Assembly: GCF_042679605.1 (NCBI RefSeq)
Contig: NZ_JBHTMU010000010.1
Location: 50,208 to 114,207, forward strand
Direction: 5' to 3'
DNA length: 64,000 bases
Origin: Litorisediminicola beolgyonensis
GTDB lineage: Bacteria; Pseudomonadota; Alphaproteobacteria; Rhodobacterales; Rhodobacteraceae
Shown one piece after another: positions 41,336-51,200 of this stretch (its first letter is position 1; every line of letters begins with the position of its first letter). Position numbers and translations under genes: made by a program. Below the pieces are notes generated by a model. The model worked only from the letters and a program-made list of their open reading frames with translations. It had not been told where the DNA came from and did no database searches.

Positions 41336-43732
41336 TCAGCCGCGCAACGTGCCGCCTGTGGCCTTGCTCACCTTCTCGACGATGCGCGCGCCCACGGCCT
41401 CGATCTCGGCCTCGGTCAGGCTCTTGCCCTGCGGCTGGAGCCGGACGGTGATCGCGAGCGACTTGCGGCCTTCTCCGAGGCTGCCGCCGATGAACTCGTC
41501 GAAGACGCGGACCTCCTCGATCAGCGCCTTGTCGGCCCCCGCCGCGGCGTTCACCAGATCGAGCGCCTGGACATCGGCATCCACGACGAAGGCGAAGTCG
41601 CGCTCCACGGGCTGGAGATCGTTCAGGAGAAGCGCCGCGCGGGTGGTGGTGCTCTTCTTCGGCTCGGGGATCTCGGCGGGCCAGAGGGTGAAGCCCACGG
41701 CCGGGCCCTTCACGTCGAGGGCGCGGAGGACCTTGGGGTGGATCTCGCCGAAGACGCCGAGCACCTTCTTGGGCCCGAGGCATAGCACACCCGAGCGGCC
41801 CGGGTGCCACCAGCCCGCGGCGTCGCGGCGGATCTGCATCTTGGCGGGCGCGCCCATCGCGGCGAGAAGCGCCTCGGCATCGGCCTTGACGTCATAAAGA
41901 TCGACCGCGCGCGCGGCGCCGTGGACATCCTTGGGGCCGGTGCGCCCGACGCGGATGCCGCTCAGGAGGAGGTGCTGCTCGCCCGGCTCGCCGCCGTGGA
42001 AGGCCGAGCCCAGCTCGAACAGCGCGAGATCGGCGAACCCGCGCGCCTGATTGCGCGCCGCGGCCTGGAGAAGGCCCGGCAGGAGCGCGGGGCGCATGTG
42101 GCTCATCTCGGACGAGATCGGGTTGGCGAGCATCGAGGCGTCATCGCCGCCGCCGAAAAGCTGCGCCGCCGCCTGGTCGATGAAGCTGTAGGTCACGCAT
42201 TCGTTGTAGCCGAGCGCCGCCGCGGTCCGCCGTCCGGCGCGCTCGCGGCGCTGGAGGGGCGACAGGATCGGGCGCGGGACGCCCGGGTCGAGCCGCTTGA
42301 GCGGACGGCCTTCGAGCCTGGTCAGGGACGCGATGCGGGCGACCTCTTCCACGAGATCGGCCTCGCCCATGACGTCGGATCGCCAGGAGGGCACCTGCGC
42401 AATGTCGCCGTCGAGCACAAAGCCGAGGCTTTCGAGCGTGGCGCGCTGGGTCTCGGCGGGAATGTCCATGCCGACGAGGCTCTGCACCCGGTCAGTGTCG
42501 AGGCGGAAGGCGCGGGTCTCTTCGGGGATCGCGCCCGCGACCATGACCTCGGAGGGCTCGCCGCCCGCGTGCTCGAGGATCATGCGCGTCGCGGCCTCGA
42601 GCCCGTGCGGGGTCCAGGCCGGATCGATGCCGCGCTCGAAGCGGTAGCGCGCGTCCGAGTTGATCTTGAGCGCGCGGCCGGTAAGCGCGGTGCGGATCGG
42701 ATCGAAATAGGCGGCCTCGACGAAGACGTTGACGGTCTCCTCGGTGACGCCGGTCTCGGCCCCGCCCATGACGCCGCCGATGCTCTCGACGCCGGTGTCG
42801 TCGGAGATGACGGTCATGCCCGGCTCGAAGACATAGGTCTTGTCGTCGAGACCCACCAGCGTCTCGCCGCCCTGGGCCGCGTGGATGCGCAGGTTGCCCG
42901 CGACCTTGTCGGCGTCGAAGACATGCAGCGGGCGGTTGCGGTCGAAGGTGAAGAAATTGGTCACGTCGACGAGGAAGGAGATCGGCCGGAGGCCCACCGC
43001 CTTGAGCTGCGCCTTCAGCCAGTCGGGGCTCGGGCCGTTCGTCACCCCGCGGATGACGCGGCCGTAGAAGACCGGGCAGCCGTCGCGTGCGTCCTCGTCG
43101 ATGGTCACACCGATCGGGCACGGGAAGCTGCCCGGGACCGGGTCGACCGTGCCGGGCTTGAGCGTGCCGAGGCCGCGCGCGGCGAGGTCGCGGGCGATGC
43201 CGTGGACCCCCAGCGCGTCGCCGCGATTGGGGGTGATGGCGATCTCGATCACGGGGTCGATCTTCTCGGGCGCGTTCTGCGCCAGCCAGTCGGTGAAGCG
43301 CTCGCCGACCTCGCCCGAGGGCAGCTCGATGATGCCGGAATGTTCGTCCGAGAGCTCCATTTCGCGCTCGGAACACATCATGCCGTGGCTCTCGATCCCG
43401 CGAATCTTGCCGACCTGGATCGTGGTGTCGATGCCGGGGACGTAGGTGCCGGGGCTGGCAACGACGACGGTGATGCCCTCGCGCGCGTTCGGCGCGCCGC
43501 AGATGATCTGGGTCTCGCCCTCGGCGGTGGCGACGCGGCAGACCTTGAGCTTGTCGGCATCGGGGTGCTTTTCGGCGGCCAGGACCTTGCCCAGACGGAA
43601 GGCCCCGAGGCGCTCGGCGGGGTTCTCGACGCCCTCGACCTCGAGCCCGAGGTCGGTCAGGGTCTCGGCGATCTCCTCGACGGATGCGTCGGTCTCGAGG
43701 TGGCGCTTGAGCCAGGACAGGGTGAATTTCAT
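41336..43732 (-). CDS. pheT: Phenylalanyl-tRNA synthetase beta subunit
   Basis: 798 residues. Domains in order: N-terminal region and EMAP/OB tRNA-binding domain (about 40-150, with KVCRVATAEGETQIICGAPN in its core), B3/B4 editing domain, B5 domain, catalytic-like module, and the C-terminal FDX-ACB anticodon-binding domain. It pairs with PheS to charge tRNAPhe. The ATG at 43732 gives the family start MKFTLSWLKRHLETD. No pheS is found in the window, although pheS often lies close upstream. Palindrome D follows the stop. Confidence 0.96.
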   Translation of the reverse strand: MKFTLSWLKRHLETDASVEEIAETLTDLGLEVEGVENPAERLGAFRLGKVLAAEKHPDADKLKVCRVATAEGETQIICGAPNAREGITVVVASPGTYVPGIDTTIQVGKIRGIESHGMMCSEREMELSDEHSGIIELPSGEVGERFTDWLAQNAPEKIDPVIEIAITPNRGDALGVHGIARDLAARGLGTLKPGTVDPVPGSFPCPIGVTIDEDARDGCPVFYGRVIRGVTNGPSPDWLKAQLKAVGLRPISFLVDVTNFFTFDRNRPLHVFDADKVAGNLRIHAAQGGETLVGLDDKTYVFEPGMTVISDDTGVESIGGVMGGAETGVTEETVNVFVEAAYFDPIRTALTGRALKINSDARYRFERGIDPAWTPHGLEAATRMILEHAGGEPSEVMVAGAIPEETRAFRLDTDRVQSLVGMDIPAETQRATLESLGFVLDGDIAQVPSWRSDVMGEADLVEEVARIASLTRLEGRPLKRLDPGVPRPILSPLQRRERAGRRTAAALGYNECVTYSFIDQAAAQLFGGGDDASMLANPISSEMSHMRPALLPGLLQAAARNQARGFADLALFELGSAFHGGEPGEQHLLLSGIRVGRTGPKDVHGAARAVDLYDVKADAEALLAAMGAPAKMQIRRDAAGWWHPGRSGVLCLGPKKVLGVFGEIHPKVLRALDVKGPAVGFTLWPAEIPEPKKSTTTRAALLLNDLQPVERDFAFVVDADVQALDLVNAAAGADKALIEEVRVFDEFIGGSLGEGRKSLAITVRLQPQGKSLTEAEIEAVGARIVEKVSKATGGTLRG

Positions 43733-44114
43733 CGATCTCGCCTCACACACGCGGATTGCGAGGCGTCTCTAGCGGATCGCCGCGCGGGGTTAAAGACTGC
43801 GCGTCTCTGGCTGGTCGCATCTAGGGAGGGGATCGGCCGTGCCGGCCGAACGAGAGGCGCTGCCTCTCGTGCTCTCCGGGATATTTATCGACAGATGAAG
43901 ATCAGGGGGCGGGCCCGGGCTGGCGCAGCCTGCGCTCTTTGGTTGGGCTGGGGAGCCGCCTTTGGTGACCTCGGGCGCGGTTTGGGGACGGGCTGCGCTT
44001 TGAGGCTTGGGGGGGGGCGGGATGCGGGGGCTTTTGCGGCCCCGCATGGGAGAGGCGCTGGGTCTCGCATGCGGGGAATGTCTTGGACAGAGGGCGGCCG
44101 GGGGCCGGTCCCCG
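43733..44114. other. Gap between argC and pheT with hairpin and dispersed motif
   Basis: About 380 bp with no credible gene. It holds an 8-bp hairpin CGAGAGGC-GCT-GCCTCTCG (43851-43869) and the element GGATATTTATCGACAGATGA (43879-43898), which recurs inverted at 63402-63423. The stretch from 43900 to 44110 is G-rich without clear signals. The pheT promoter should lie in the first 150 bp, but none could be assigned. Confidence 0.6.
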
Positions 44115-45143
44115 TCAGGGAAAACAGGGCGCCAGCATCAGGCCCTGGGTCTCGGGCAGGCCGAGCATCAGATTGGCGTTCTGGAGCGCCTGGCCCGAGG
44201 AGCCCTTGGTCAGGTTGTCGAGCGCCGCCACGACGATCGAGCGTCCGCCGATACGGTCGCCGGTCACTCCGACATGGCAGAAATTCGAGCCGCGCACATG
44301 GTGCGTCGAGGGCGTCTCGCCGAACGGCAGGGGGATGATGAAGGGCTCGTCGGCATAGGCGTCGCAGAGCGCGCCGTGGACCTCGTCCGGGGCGCCGGTG
44401 ACATAGGCCGTGGCGAGGATGCCGCGGTTCATCGGCAGGAGATGCGGGGTGAACTGGACACGGACGTCGCGGCCGGCAAGTGTCGAAAACTCCTGGTCGA
44501 ACTCGCCCAGATGCCGGTGGGTGCCGCCGACGGAATAGGCATTGGTCCCCTCGGAGAGCTCGGCGTGGAGGAGGTTCTCCTTGAGCGACCGCCCTGCCCC
44601 GGAAACCCCGCATTTCAGATCGAGGATGATGTCATCGAGCCCGATCACGCCCGCCGAGATCAAGGGCCGGATCATGTACTGACCGGTGGCGGCGTTGCAG
44701 CCGGTGCCCGCGACCAGCCGCGCCGCGGTGATCTCGTCGCGGTAGAACTCGGTCAGGCCGTAGACCGCCTCTTTCTGCATTTCGGTCGCGGCATGCGGGT
44801 TGCCGTACCACTTGGCATAGGCCTCGGGGTCGCGGAGCCGGAAATCGGCGGAAAGATCGACGATCTTGAGATGCTTCGGCAACTCGCGGATCACCTCCTG
44901 GCTGGTCTTGTGGGGCAGCGCGCAGAAGCACAGGTCGATCGCGGAGAAATCGATCTCTTCCCAGGTCACGAGTTTCGGCAGGTCGAGATGGCGCAGATGC
45001 GGGAAGACCTGATCCATCCGCTGACCGGCCTTGGAATTGGCGGCGAGGGCGGCGATCTCGAGATCGGGATGGGTGGCGATCAGCCGGATCAGCTCGGCGC
45101 CGGTATAGCCGGACGCGCCGATGATGGCGATGTTCTTGGTCAT
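44115..45143 (-). CDS. argC: N-acetyl-gamma-glutamyl-phosphate reductase
   Basis: 342 residues, the long bacterial ArgC type. The NADP site is IIGASGYTGAELIRL at the N-terminus, the catalytic Cys lies in AGTGCNAATG, and the substrate-binding segment is GVSGAGRSLKENLLHAE. It reduces N-acetylglutamyl phosphate in arginine synthesis. The active-site context differs from the common GCYPTA but is, as far as I recall, the form seen in Rhodobacterales. It follows murI on the same strand after 57 nt. Confidence 0.95.
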   Translation of the reverse strand: MTKNIAIIGASGYTGAELIRLIATHPDLEIAALAANSKAGQRMDQVFPHLRHLDLPKLVTWEEIDFSAIDLCFCALPHKTSQEVIRELPKHLKIVDLSADFRLRDPEAYAKWYGNPHAATEMQKEAVYGLTEFYRDEITAARLVAGTGCNAATGQYMIRPLISAGVIGLDDIILDLKCGVSGAGRSLKENLLHAELSEGTNAYSVGGTHRHLGEFDQEFSTLAGRDVRVQFTPHLLPMNRGILATAYVTGAPDEVHGALCDAYADEPFIIPLPFGETPSTHHVRGSNFCHVGVTGDRIGGRSIVVAALDNLTKGSSGQALQNANLMLGLPETQGLMLAPCFP

Positions 45144-45200
45144 GGGTTTGGTCCTGTTCTCAATGGATTGCAGATCGGTCTTCAGACGAGGCGCGCGCGG

Positions 45201-46013
45201 TCACGCGGCCAGAAACTCGATCTTTCGTCGGAGAAACTGGGTGGCCTGGCCCGACACCTTGCGCGGGTCGCCGGTGGTCAGGAAGGCCGAGGTCTCGCCG
45301 GGCCCGCGCATCTCGGGATGGCGGGTGAGATAATCGGCGAGGCTTTCGGCCACGAGCGAGGCCTGGCTGTAGACCGACACGTCCGGCCCCAGCGCATCGC
45401 GGAAGATGTCTTCCATGAGCGGGTAATGCGTGCAGCCGAGGATCGCCGCGTCGGGCTCGGGCATCTTGCGCAGGAGCGCGTCGACATGGCTGCGCACGAG
45501 CGCTTCGGCGAGGATGGTGTCGCCCTCCTCGATCGCGTCGACGAGACCGCCGCAGGCCTGCGCCTCGACATCGACGCCGATGGCGCGGAAGGCGAGCTCG
45601 CGCTGGAAGGCGCGGCTCCGCACGGTGGCGGGCGTGGCGAAGAGCGCGACGCAGTTCACGCCCACCTCGCGCGGCGGCGAGTTGTCGCCCCATTGCCGTT
45701 CGGTCAGCGCCTCGATCAGCGGCACGAAGACCCCGAGGACGCGCTTGTCGCGGGGGATCCAGCTTTCCTGCATGCGCCGGAGCGCGGCCGCCGACGCGGT
45801 GTTGCAGGCCAGGATCACCAGGTCGCAGCCCTCGTCCCAGAGCCGCGACACCGCGCGGGTGGTGAGCTGGTAGATGTCGTCGGCGTCGCGCACGCCGTAA
45901 GGCGCATGCGCGTTGTCGCCGTAATAGACAAAGGGCACGTCGGGCAGCCGCTTGCTCACCGCGTCGAGCACGGTGAGACCGCCCAGCCCCGAATCGAAGA
46001 CGCCAACCGCCAT
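45201..46013 (-). CDS. murI: Glutamate racemase
   Basis: 270 residues. Both catalytic cysteines are present in ACNTAS and GCTHYPL, and the N-terminal FDSGLGGLTV and YGDNAHAPYG motifs are intact. It makes D-glutamate for peptidoglycan. It lies between the acyltransferase and argC on the same strand with gaps of 36 and 57 nt, so the three may be co-transcribed. Confidence 0.95.
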   Translation of the reverse strand: MAVGVFDSGLGGLTVLDAVSKRLPDVPFVYYGDNAHAPYGVRDADDIYQLTTRAVSRLWDEGCDLVILACNTASAAALRRMQESWIPRDKRVLGVFVPLIEALTERQWGDNSPPREVGVNCVALFATPATVRSRAFQRELAFRAIGVDVEAQACGGLVDAIEEGDTILAEALVRSHVDALLRKMPEPDAAILGCTHYPLMEDIFRDALGPDVSVYSQASLVAESLADYLTRHPEMRGPGETSAFLTTGDPRKVSGQATQFLRRKIEFLAA

Positions 46014-46049
46014 GGTCCGTTCCCGCCTGCCCTTGATGCCCCGCGCGCC

Positions 46050-46928
46050 TCAGGCGCGCCGGTGTTTATCCTCGAACTCGAAGCCGATCTCGTCGCAGGG
46101 GAACGGCTCCGGTGACAGCTCATACGTCGCTTTGCGAAGGAAATCCATCAGCCCGCGCGCATCGCCCGCAAAGGGGGCCAGCGTCTCGGCGCGGAGGGGC
46201 TGGCCGATCACCAGCCGCACCGGCTTGTCGACGCGGCGACCGAACTCGCGGATGAGAAGGCCCATGCGCAGCGTGACATGCAGGTGCGAGGCCATCTGGA
46301 AGAGCCGCGAATTGTGCCCCTCGAAATAGACCGGGACGACGGTGGCGCCGGAGCGGGCGATCATCCGCGCGGTGAAACTGCGCCAGGAGGGGTCCATCGG
46401 GCGCGTCATGGGCCGCGTCGCGGTCGAGACGGTGCCGCCCGGGAAGACGCCGATCGCGCCGCCCGCGCCGAGATAGTCGAGCGCGGTATTGCGGGTGAGG
46501 AGATTGGCCTCGACCGCCTCGCGGGTGCCGTCGAAATCGATGGGCAGGATGATCCGTTCGAGATCGGCGGCCTTGCGGAAGATGCGATGGGCGAGGATGC
46601 GGAAATCGCCGCGGGCCTGGGACAGGAGATGCCCCAGAATCAGCCCGTCGAGAATGCCGTAGGGGTGGTTGGCGACCACGACCAGCGGGCCCTCGCGCGG
46701 GATCGCGTCGAGCGCACCGGCGACGAGGTCGAGGCGCAGGCCGTAGCGCTCGATCATGACCTGCCAGAAATCCCGCCCTGCGGCGACCTCGTGCTCGTAT
46801 CCCGCCGCGCGCCGGATCAGGCGGCCGCGGCCCGAGGCGGTTTCGAGCAGGCGGATCATGGCGCGGCCCGGGCGGGTCTGCGCGGAATGGGCGTAGGAGA
46901 TGTCGCGCGCGGCGTGTCGGGTGCTCAC
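46050..46928 (-). CDS. Lysophospholipid acyltransferase family protein
   Basis: 292 residues from a GTG at 46928 preceded by GGAG at 7 nt; the longer frame to 47078 has unrelated sequence. The acyltransferase motif is VANHPYGILDGLILG, followed by the phosphate-binding FPGGTVS and the downstream VVPVYFEG block. This resembles the OlsA/PlsC-like enzymes that acylate lysophosphatidic acid or lyso-ornithine lipid; without olsB nearby the acceptor is uncertain. The protein is soluble-looking with a hydrophobic middle and probably binds the inner membrane face. Confidence 0.82.
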   Translation of the reverse strand: MSTRHAARDISYAHSAQTRPGRAMIRLLETASGRGRLIRRAAGYEHEVAAGRDFWQVMIERYGLRLDLVAGALDAIPREGPLVVVANHPYGILDGLILGHLLSQARGDFRILAHRIFRKAADLERIILPIDFDGTREAVEANLLTRNTALDYLGAGGAIGVFPGGTVSTATRPMTRPMDPSWRSFTARMIARSGATVVPVYFEGHNSRLFQMASHLHVTLRMGLLIREFGRRVDKPVRLVIGQPLRAETLAPFAGDARGLMDFLRKATYELSPEPFPCDEIGFEFEDKHRRA

Positions 46929-47057
46929 CGTCAGGCTCCGGGCAAGGGGCGTGTCCGCACGGAATGCAACGGCAGCGCGACGGTTTTGTAAAACGATCTC
47001 GCGCGGGCGCCGAAAACCGGGCGCGCCCCTGTGGCGCGATTGCCCTTGGCAAGGCCC

Positions 47058-47087
47058 AAAAAAAATGGCCGAGCGCAAGGCCCGGCC
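47058..47087 (-). terminator. Rho-independent terminator of the LysR gene
   Basis: On the reverse strand, GGCCGGGC pairs with GCTCGGCC (8 pairs, one G-U) around CTTGC and is followed by A and eight T. It lies 135 nt past the lysR stop, giving a long 3' untranslated region. Confidence 0.85.
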
Positions 47088-47110
47088 AAGTCCAACAGGG
47101 AGGTATGAAG

Positions 47111-47203
47111 ATGATGCACCATGCGGCGCTTCACCGTTCGATTGACGAAATAAGAGGCAGGGATGAAACGATCAAGCGCCGGAATGCCGCAGGTGCAGCA
47201 TGA
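47111..47203 (+). CDS. Possible 30-residue small protein
   Basis: A GGGAGG site lies 7 nt before the ATG at 47111 (an ATG at 47105 is too close to it). The product would be MMHHAALHRSIDEIRGRDE followed by a basic end. It lies antisense to the 3' untranslated region of lysR and ends 20 nt before the lysR stop. The good ribosome-binding site is the main support; I recognise no family. It may be a chance ORF. Confidence 0.35.
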   Translation: MMHHAALHRSIDEIRGRDETIKRRNAAGAA

Positions 47204-47222
47204 CGGCTATGCGCCTAGCGCA

Positions 47223-48128
47223 TCACTCCGCCTCCATCGCGGCGCGGGACCTGCGATGGGCGATGATCTCGTCCTGCACGAAATCGCGGAAGACCGCTAT
47301 CCGCTTGGACTGGCGCAATTCCTCGGGATAGGCGAGGAACACCGGCACCTCGACCGACTCGACCTCGGGCAGGACGCGGACGATCTGGGGGAAATCCTCG
47401 GTGATGTAATCGGGCAACACGCCGATCCCAAGATTCGAGATCACCGCCTGCAGGACTCCGAAATAGTTGTTCACCGTGAGGGTGGCGCTGATGTCGTGCA
47501 TCATCAGCTGCTGCACCAGAAGCATGCCCGCATTGACCTGCGCGGACCGGGTGTTCTGACTGATCAGGCGGTGGTTCTGCAGGTCCTCGAGCTCCTTCGG
47601 CTCGCCGACCCGTGCGAGGTATTCCGGAGCCGCGTAAAGGCGCATGCGGATGTTCATCAGCCGCTTGCGGATCAGGTCCGCCTGGCTCGGCTCTTTCATG
47701 CGGATCGCCACGTCGGCCTCGCGCATGGGAAGGTCGAGCACGCGTTCCTCGAGCATCAGGTCGATATTGAGATCGGGATATTTCTCGTAAAGCTTGTGCA
47801 GACGCGGCGCGAGCCAGAGCGACCCGAACCCGGCGGTGGTGGTCACGCGGAGCTCGCCGAAGACCTCTTCCTCGCTGTCGCGGATGCGCGCGGTCGCGCC
47901 CTCGATCCGCTTCGACATCGAGCGGGTGGCATCGAAGAGAAGCTCGCCCTGCTCGGTCAGGATCAGGCCCCGGGCATGGCGGTGAAACAGCGTGGTGTTG
48001 AGCGATTCCTCGAGCGCGCGGATCTGGCGCGAGACCGCCGATTGCGACAGGTGCAGCGTGTCGCCGGCATGGGTCAGACTGCCCGCGTCGGCGACGGCGT
48101 GAAATATCCGGAGCTTGTCCCAATCCAT
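47223..48128 (-). CDS. LysR-family regulator, LsrB/VtlR-like
   Basis: 301 residues. The N-terminal HTH (MDWDKLRIFHAVADAGSLTH, then LHLSQSAVSRQIRALE) and FHRHARGLILTEQGELL are strikingly like the LsrB/VtlR group of alphaproteobacterial regulators, which control envelope, redox and small-RNA genes. The substrate domain is complete. It is divergent from the indolepyruvate oxidoreductase gene, with a perfect T-N11-A palindrome between them. A strong terminator follows 135 nt after the stop. Confidence 0.88.
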   Translation of the reverse strand: MDWDKLRIFHAVADAGSLTHAGDTLHLSQSAVSRQIRALEESLNTTLFHRHARGLILTEQGELLFDATRSMSKRIEGATARIRDSEEEVFGELRVTTTAGFGSLWLAPRLHKLYEKYPDLNIDLMLEERVLDLPMREADVAIRMKEPSQADLIRKRLMNIRMRLYAAPEYLARVGEPKELEDLQNHRLISQNTRSAQVNAGMLLVQQLMMHDISATLTVNNYFGVLQAVISNLGIGVLPDYITEDFPQIVRVLPEVESVEVPVFLAYPEELRQSKRIAVFRDFVQDEIIAHRRSRAAMEAE

Positions 48129-48175
48129 AGTACAATCACTTTCCGCTGATCTGCGCCTGTCTACAGAAGCGCAGG

Positions 48176-48200
48176 ATACGATAAAGACGCAAAATCGTAT
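48176..48200. promoter_or_regulatory. LysR-type T-N11-A box
   Basis: ATACGAT (48176-48182) and ATCGTAT (48194-48200) form a perfect 7-bp inverted repeat with an 11-nt spacer, exactly the LysR consensus geometry. It lies 47 bp before lysR and 96 bp before the divergent oxidoreductase gene. It is the best candidate operator for this LysR protein. Confidence 0.7.
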
Positions 48201-48296
48201 TTTCACATAAATGTCGCAGGAATTGGACCGCCAAAGGTGCTGTGACGGGCGGCGAAAATCGTGCCATGCTGAAAACATCGGCACGGGAGGCACGAT

Positions 48297-51200
48297 ATGT
48301 CCGGACATGCGATCACGCTCGAGGACCGGTTCGATCTGGATCGGGGCCAGGTTCTTCTGAACGGAACCCAGGCGCTGGTGCGGCTGATGCTGATGCAGAA
48401 GGCGCGCGACCGGGCACAGGGGCTCAATACCGCGGGCTACGTCACGGGATATCGCGGCTCGCCTCTCGGCGCGGTCGATCAGCAGATGATGCGGGCCGCG
48501 CGCATCCTTGCGCCGAACGACATCCGCTTCCAGTCGGGCCTGAACGAGGATCTCGCCGCCACCGCGCTCTGGGGCAGCCAGCAGGCCGAGCTGCGCGGAG
48601 AGGGCCGCTTCGACGGGGTGTTCGGGCTCTGGTACGGCAAGGGGCCGGGCGTCGACCGCTCGGGCGACGTGATGCGCCACGCCAACATGGCCGGGACCTC
48701 GCGCCATGGCGGCGTGATCATGGCCATGGGCGACGACCATACCGGCGAGAGCTCGACGGTGCTGCACCAGTCCGAATGGGCGATGGTCGACGCCTACATG
48801 CCGGTGATGTCGCCCGCGGGCGTGCAGGAGATCCTCGATTACGGGCTTTACGGCTACGCGCTGTCGCGCTTCTCGGGGCTCTGGGTCGGGCTGAAGCTGA
48901 TGAAGGACACGGTCGAGGCCACGGCGGTCGTGGATGGCCGCCCCGACCGGCTGTCGCTCGGGCTTCCCGAGTTCGTGATGCCCGAGGGCGGGCTCAACAT
49001 CCGGCTCGGCGACACGCCGCATGCGCAGGAAGCGCGGATGATCGACCACAAGCGTTTCGCGGCCGAGGCGTTCAGCCGCGCCAACCGGATCGACCGGCGC
49101 GTCTGGGGCAAGCCCGGCGCCAAGATCGGGCTGGTGTCGGCGGGGAAATCCTGGCTCGACCTCGCCCATGCGCTGTCGCTCCTGGGGCTCGATGCCGACG
49201 AGGCCCTACGGCTCGGGATCACCACCTACAAGGTCGGCCAGGTCTGGCCGCTCGACATGGCGGGGTTCCACGACTGGGCCGAGGGGCTCGACCTGATCGT
49301 GGTGGTCGAGGAGAAGCGCAAGCTCATCGAGGTGCAGATCAAGGAGGCGATCTTCGACGACCGCCAGGGCCGCCGCGTCTATGGCTGGTACAAGGGCGGC
49401 GCGGGCGGCCTGCACCGCGAGGAGCTCTTCCCCACCCGCGGCGCGCTCGATCCGGTCTGGATCGCCGAGAAGCTGGGCGCGATCCTGATCGAGGAAGGCC
49501 GCGACACCGACCGCATCCGCGCCGGGCTCGCCCGCCTCTCCGAGGCGCGGCGCGCCGACAACGCGCCCCAGATCGCCGCCCGGCTCCCCTATTTCTGCGC
49601 CGGGTGCCCGCACAACACCTCGACCAAGCTGCCCGAGGGCAGCCGCGCCTATGCCGGGATCGGCTGTCACTACATGGTGCAGTGGATGGACCGCGCGACC
49701 ACCGGCTTCACCCATATGGGCGGCGAAGGCGCGAACTGGATCGGCGAGGCGCCGTTCTCGACCCGCGAGCACGTGTTCCAGAACCTCGGCGACGGCACCT
49801 ACAACCATTCGGGCGTGCAGGCGATCCGCGCCGCACTCGCGGCGGGCACCAACATCACCTACAAGATCCTCTACAACGACGCCGTCGCCATGACCGGCGG
49901 TCAGAAGAACGACGGCGGGCTCTCGCCCGAACAGATCGCCCGCGAGCTCGTGGCGATGGGCGTGGGCCGGGTCGAGGTGGTCTTCGACGACAAGGAAGAG
50001 CCCGAGCGGTCGCTCTTTCCCTCCGAGGTCGGCTGGCACCCCCGCGCCGAGATGGACAGCGTCCAGCGCGACCTGCGCGAGGTGCCGGGCGTCACCGCCA
50101 TCGTCTACGTGCAGACCTGCGCCGCCGAAAAGCGCCGCCGCCGCAAGCGCGGCCAGTTCCCCGACCCCGACACCCGCGTCTGGATCAACCCCGAGGTCTG
50201 CGAGGGCTGCGGCGATTGCGGCGTGCAGTCGAACTGCGTCGCCATCGTGCCGCTCGAGACGCCTCTGGGCCGCAAGAGGGCCATCGACCAGTCCTCCTGC
50301 AACAAGGATTTCTCCTGCCTCAAGGGCTTCTGCCCGTCCTTCGTGACCGTCTCGGGCGCGACGCTCCGCAAGCCCGAGACCGCGGCGCTCGAGCTGCCCG
50401 TCATGCCCGAGCCGGAGCTGCCGGGGATCGAGGGCACCTGGAACCTCGTCGTCACGGGCGTCGGCGGCACCGGGGTCGTGACCATCGGCGCGGTCCTGGC
50501 GCAGGCGGCGCAGCTTGCGGGCATGGGCGCGGGCATGATGGAGATGGCCGGTCTCGCCCAGAAGGGCGGCGCGGTCCATATCCATTGCCGCCTCGCCCGC
50601 GCGCCCGGCGACATCTCGGCGATCCGGGTCGCGACCGGCGAGGCCGATGCGCTGATCGGCGGCGACCTGGTGGTCTCGGCGGGTGCCTCGACGCTGGGGC
50701 TCCTGCGGCCGGGCGGCTCCGGCGCGGTGGTCAACAGCCACGAGATCATCACCGGCGAGTTCACCCGCGACACCGAGTTCCGCCTGCCGGCCGACGAATT
50801 GCGCGACGCGCTCCGCCGTCGGCTGGGCGACGGGCTCGCACTTTTCGACGCGACCGAGCTGGCGCGGGCGACTTTGGGCGACACGATCTTTTCCAACATG
50901 ATGATCCTCGGCGCGGCCTGGCAGCGGGGGCTCGTCCCCCTGCCCCGCAAGGCGATCGACGACGCGATCCGGCTGAACGGCGCCGCGGTCGAGCGCAACC
51001 TGCGCGCCTTCGAGATCGGTCGCTGGGCAGTCCTGCACCCGCAGGCGGCGCGCGACCGGATGGACCCGCGGGTGATCGCCCTGCCGCCCAGCCTCGACGA
51101 GATCATCGCGGTGCGCGCGGAGCATCTCGAGGCCTACCAAGACAAGCGGCTCGCCGGGCGCTACCGCGCGGTGGTGGACCGGATCGGCCAGCCGCGCCTG

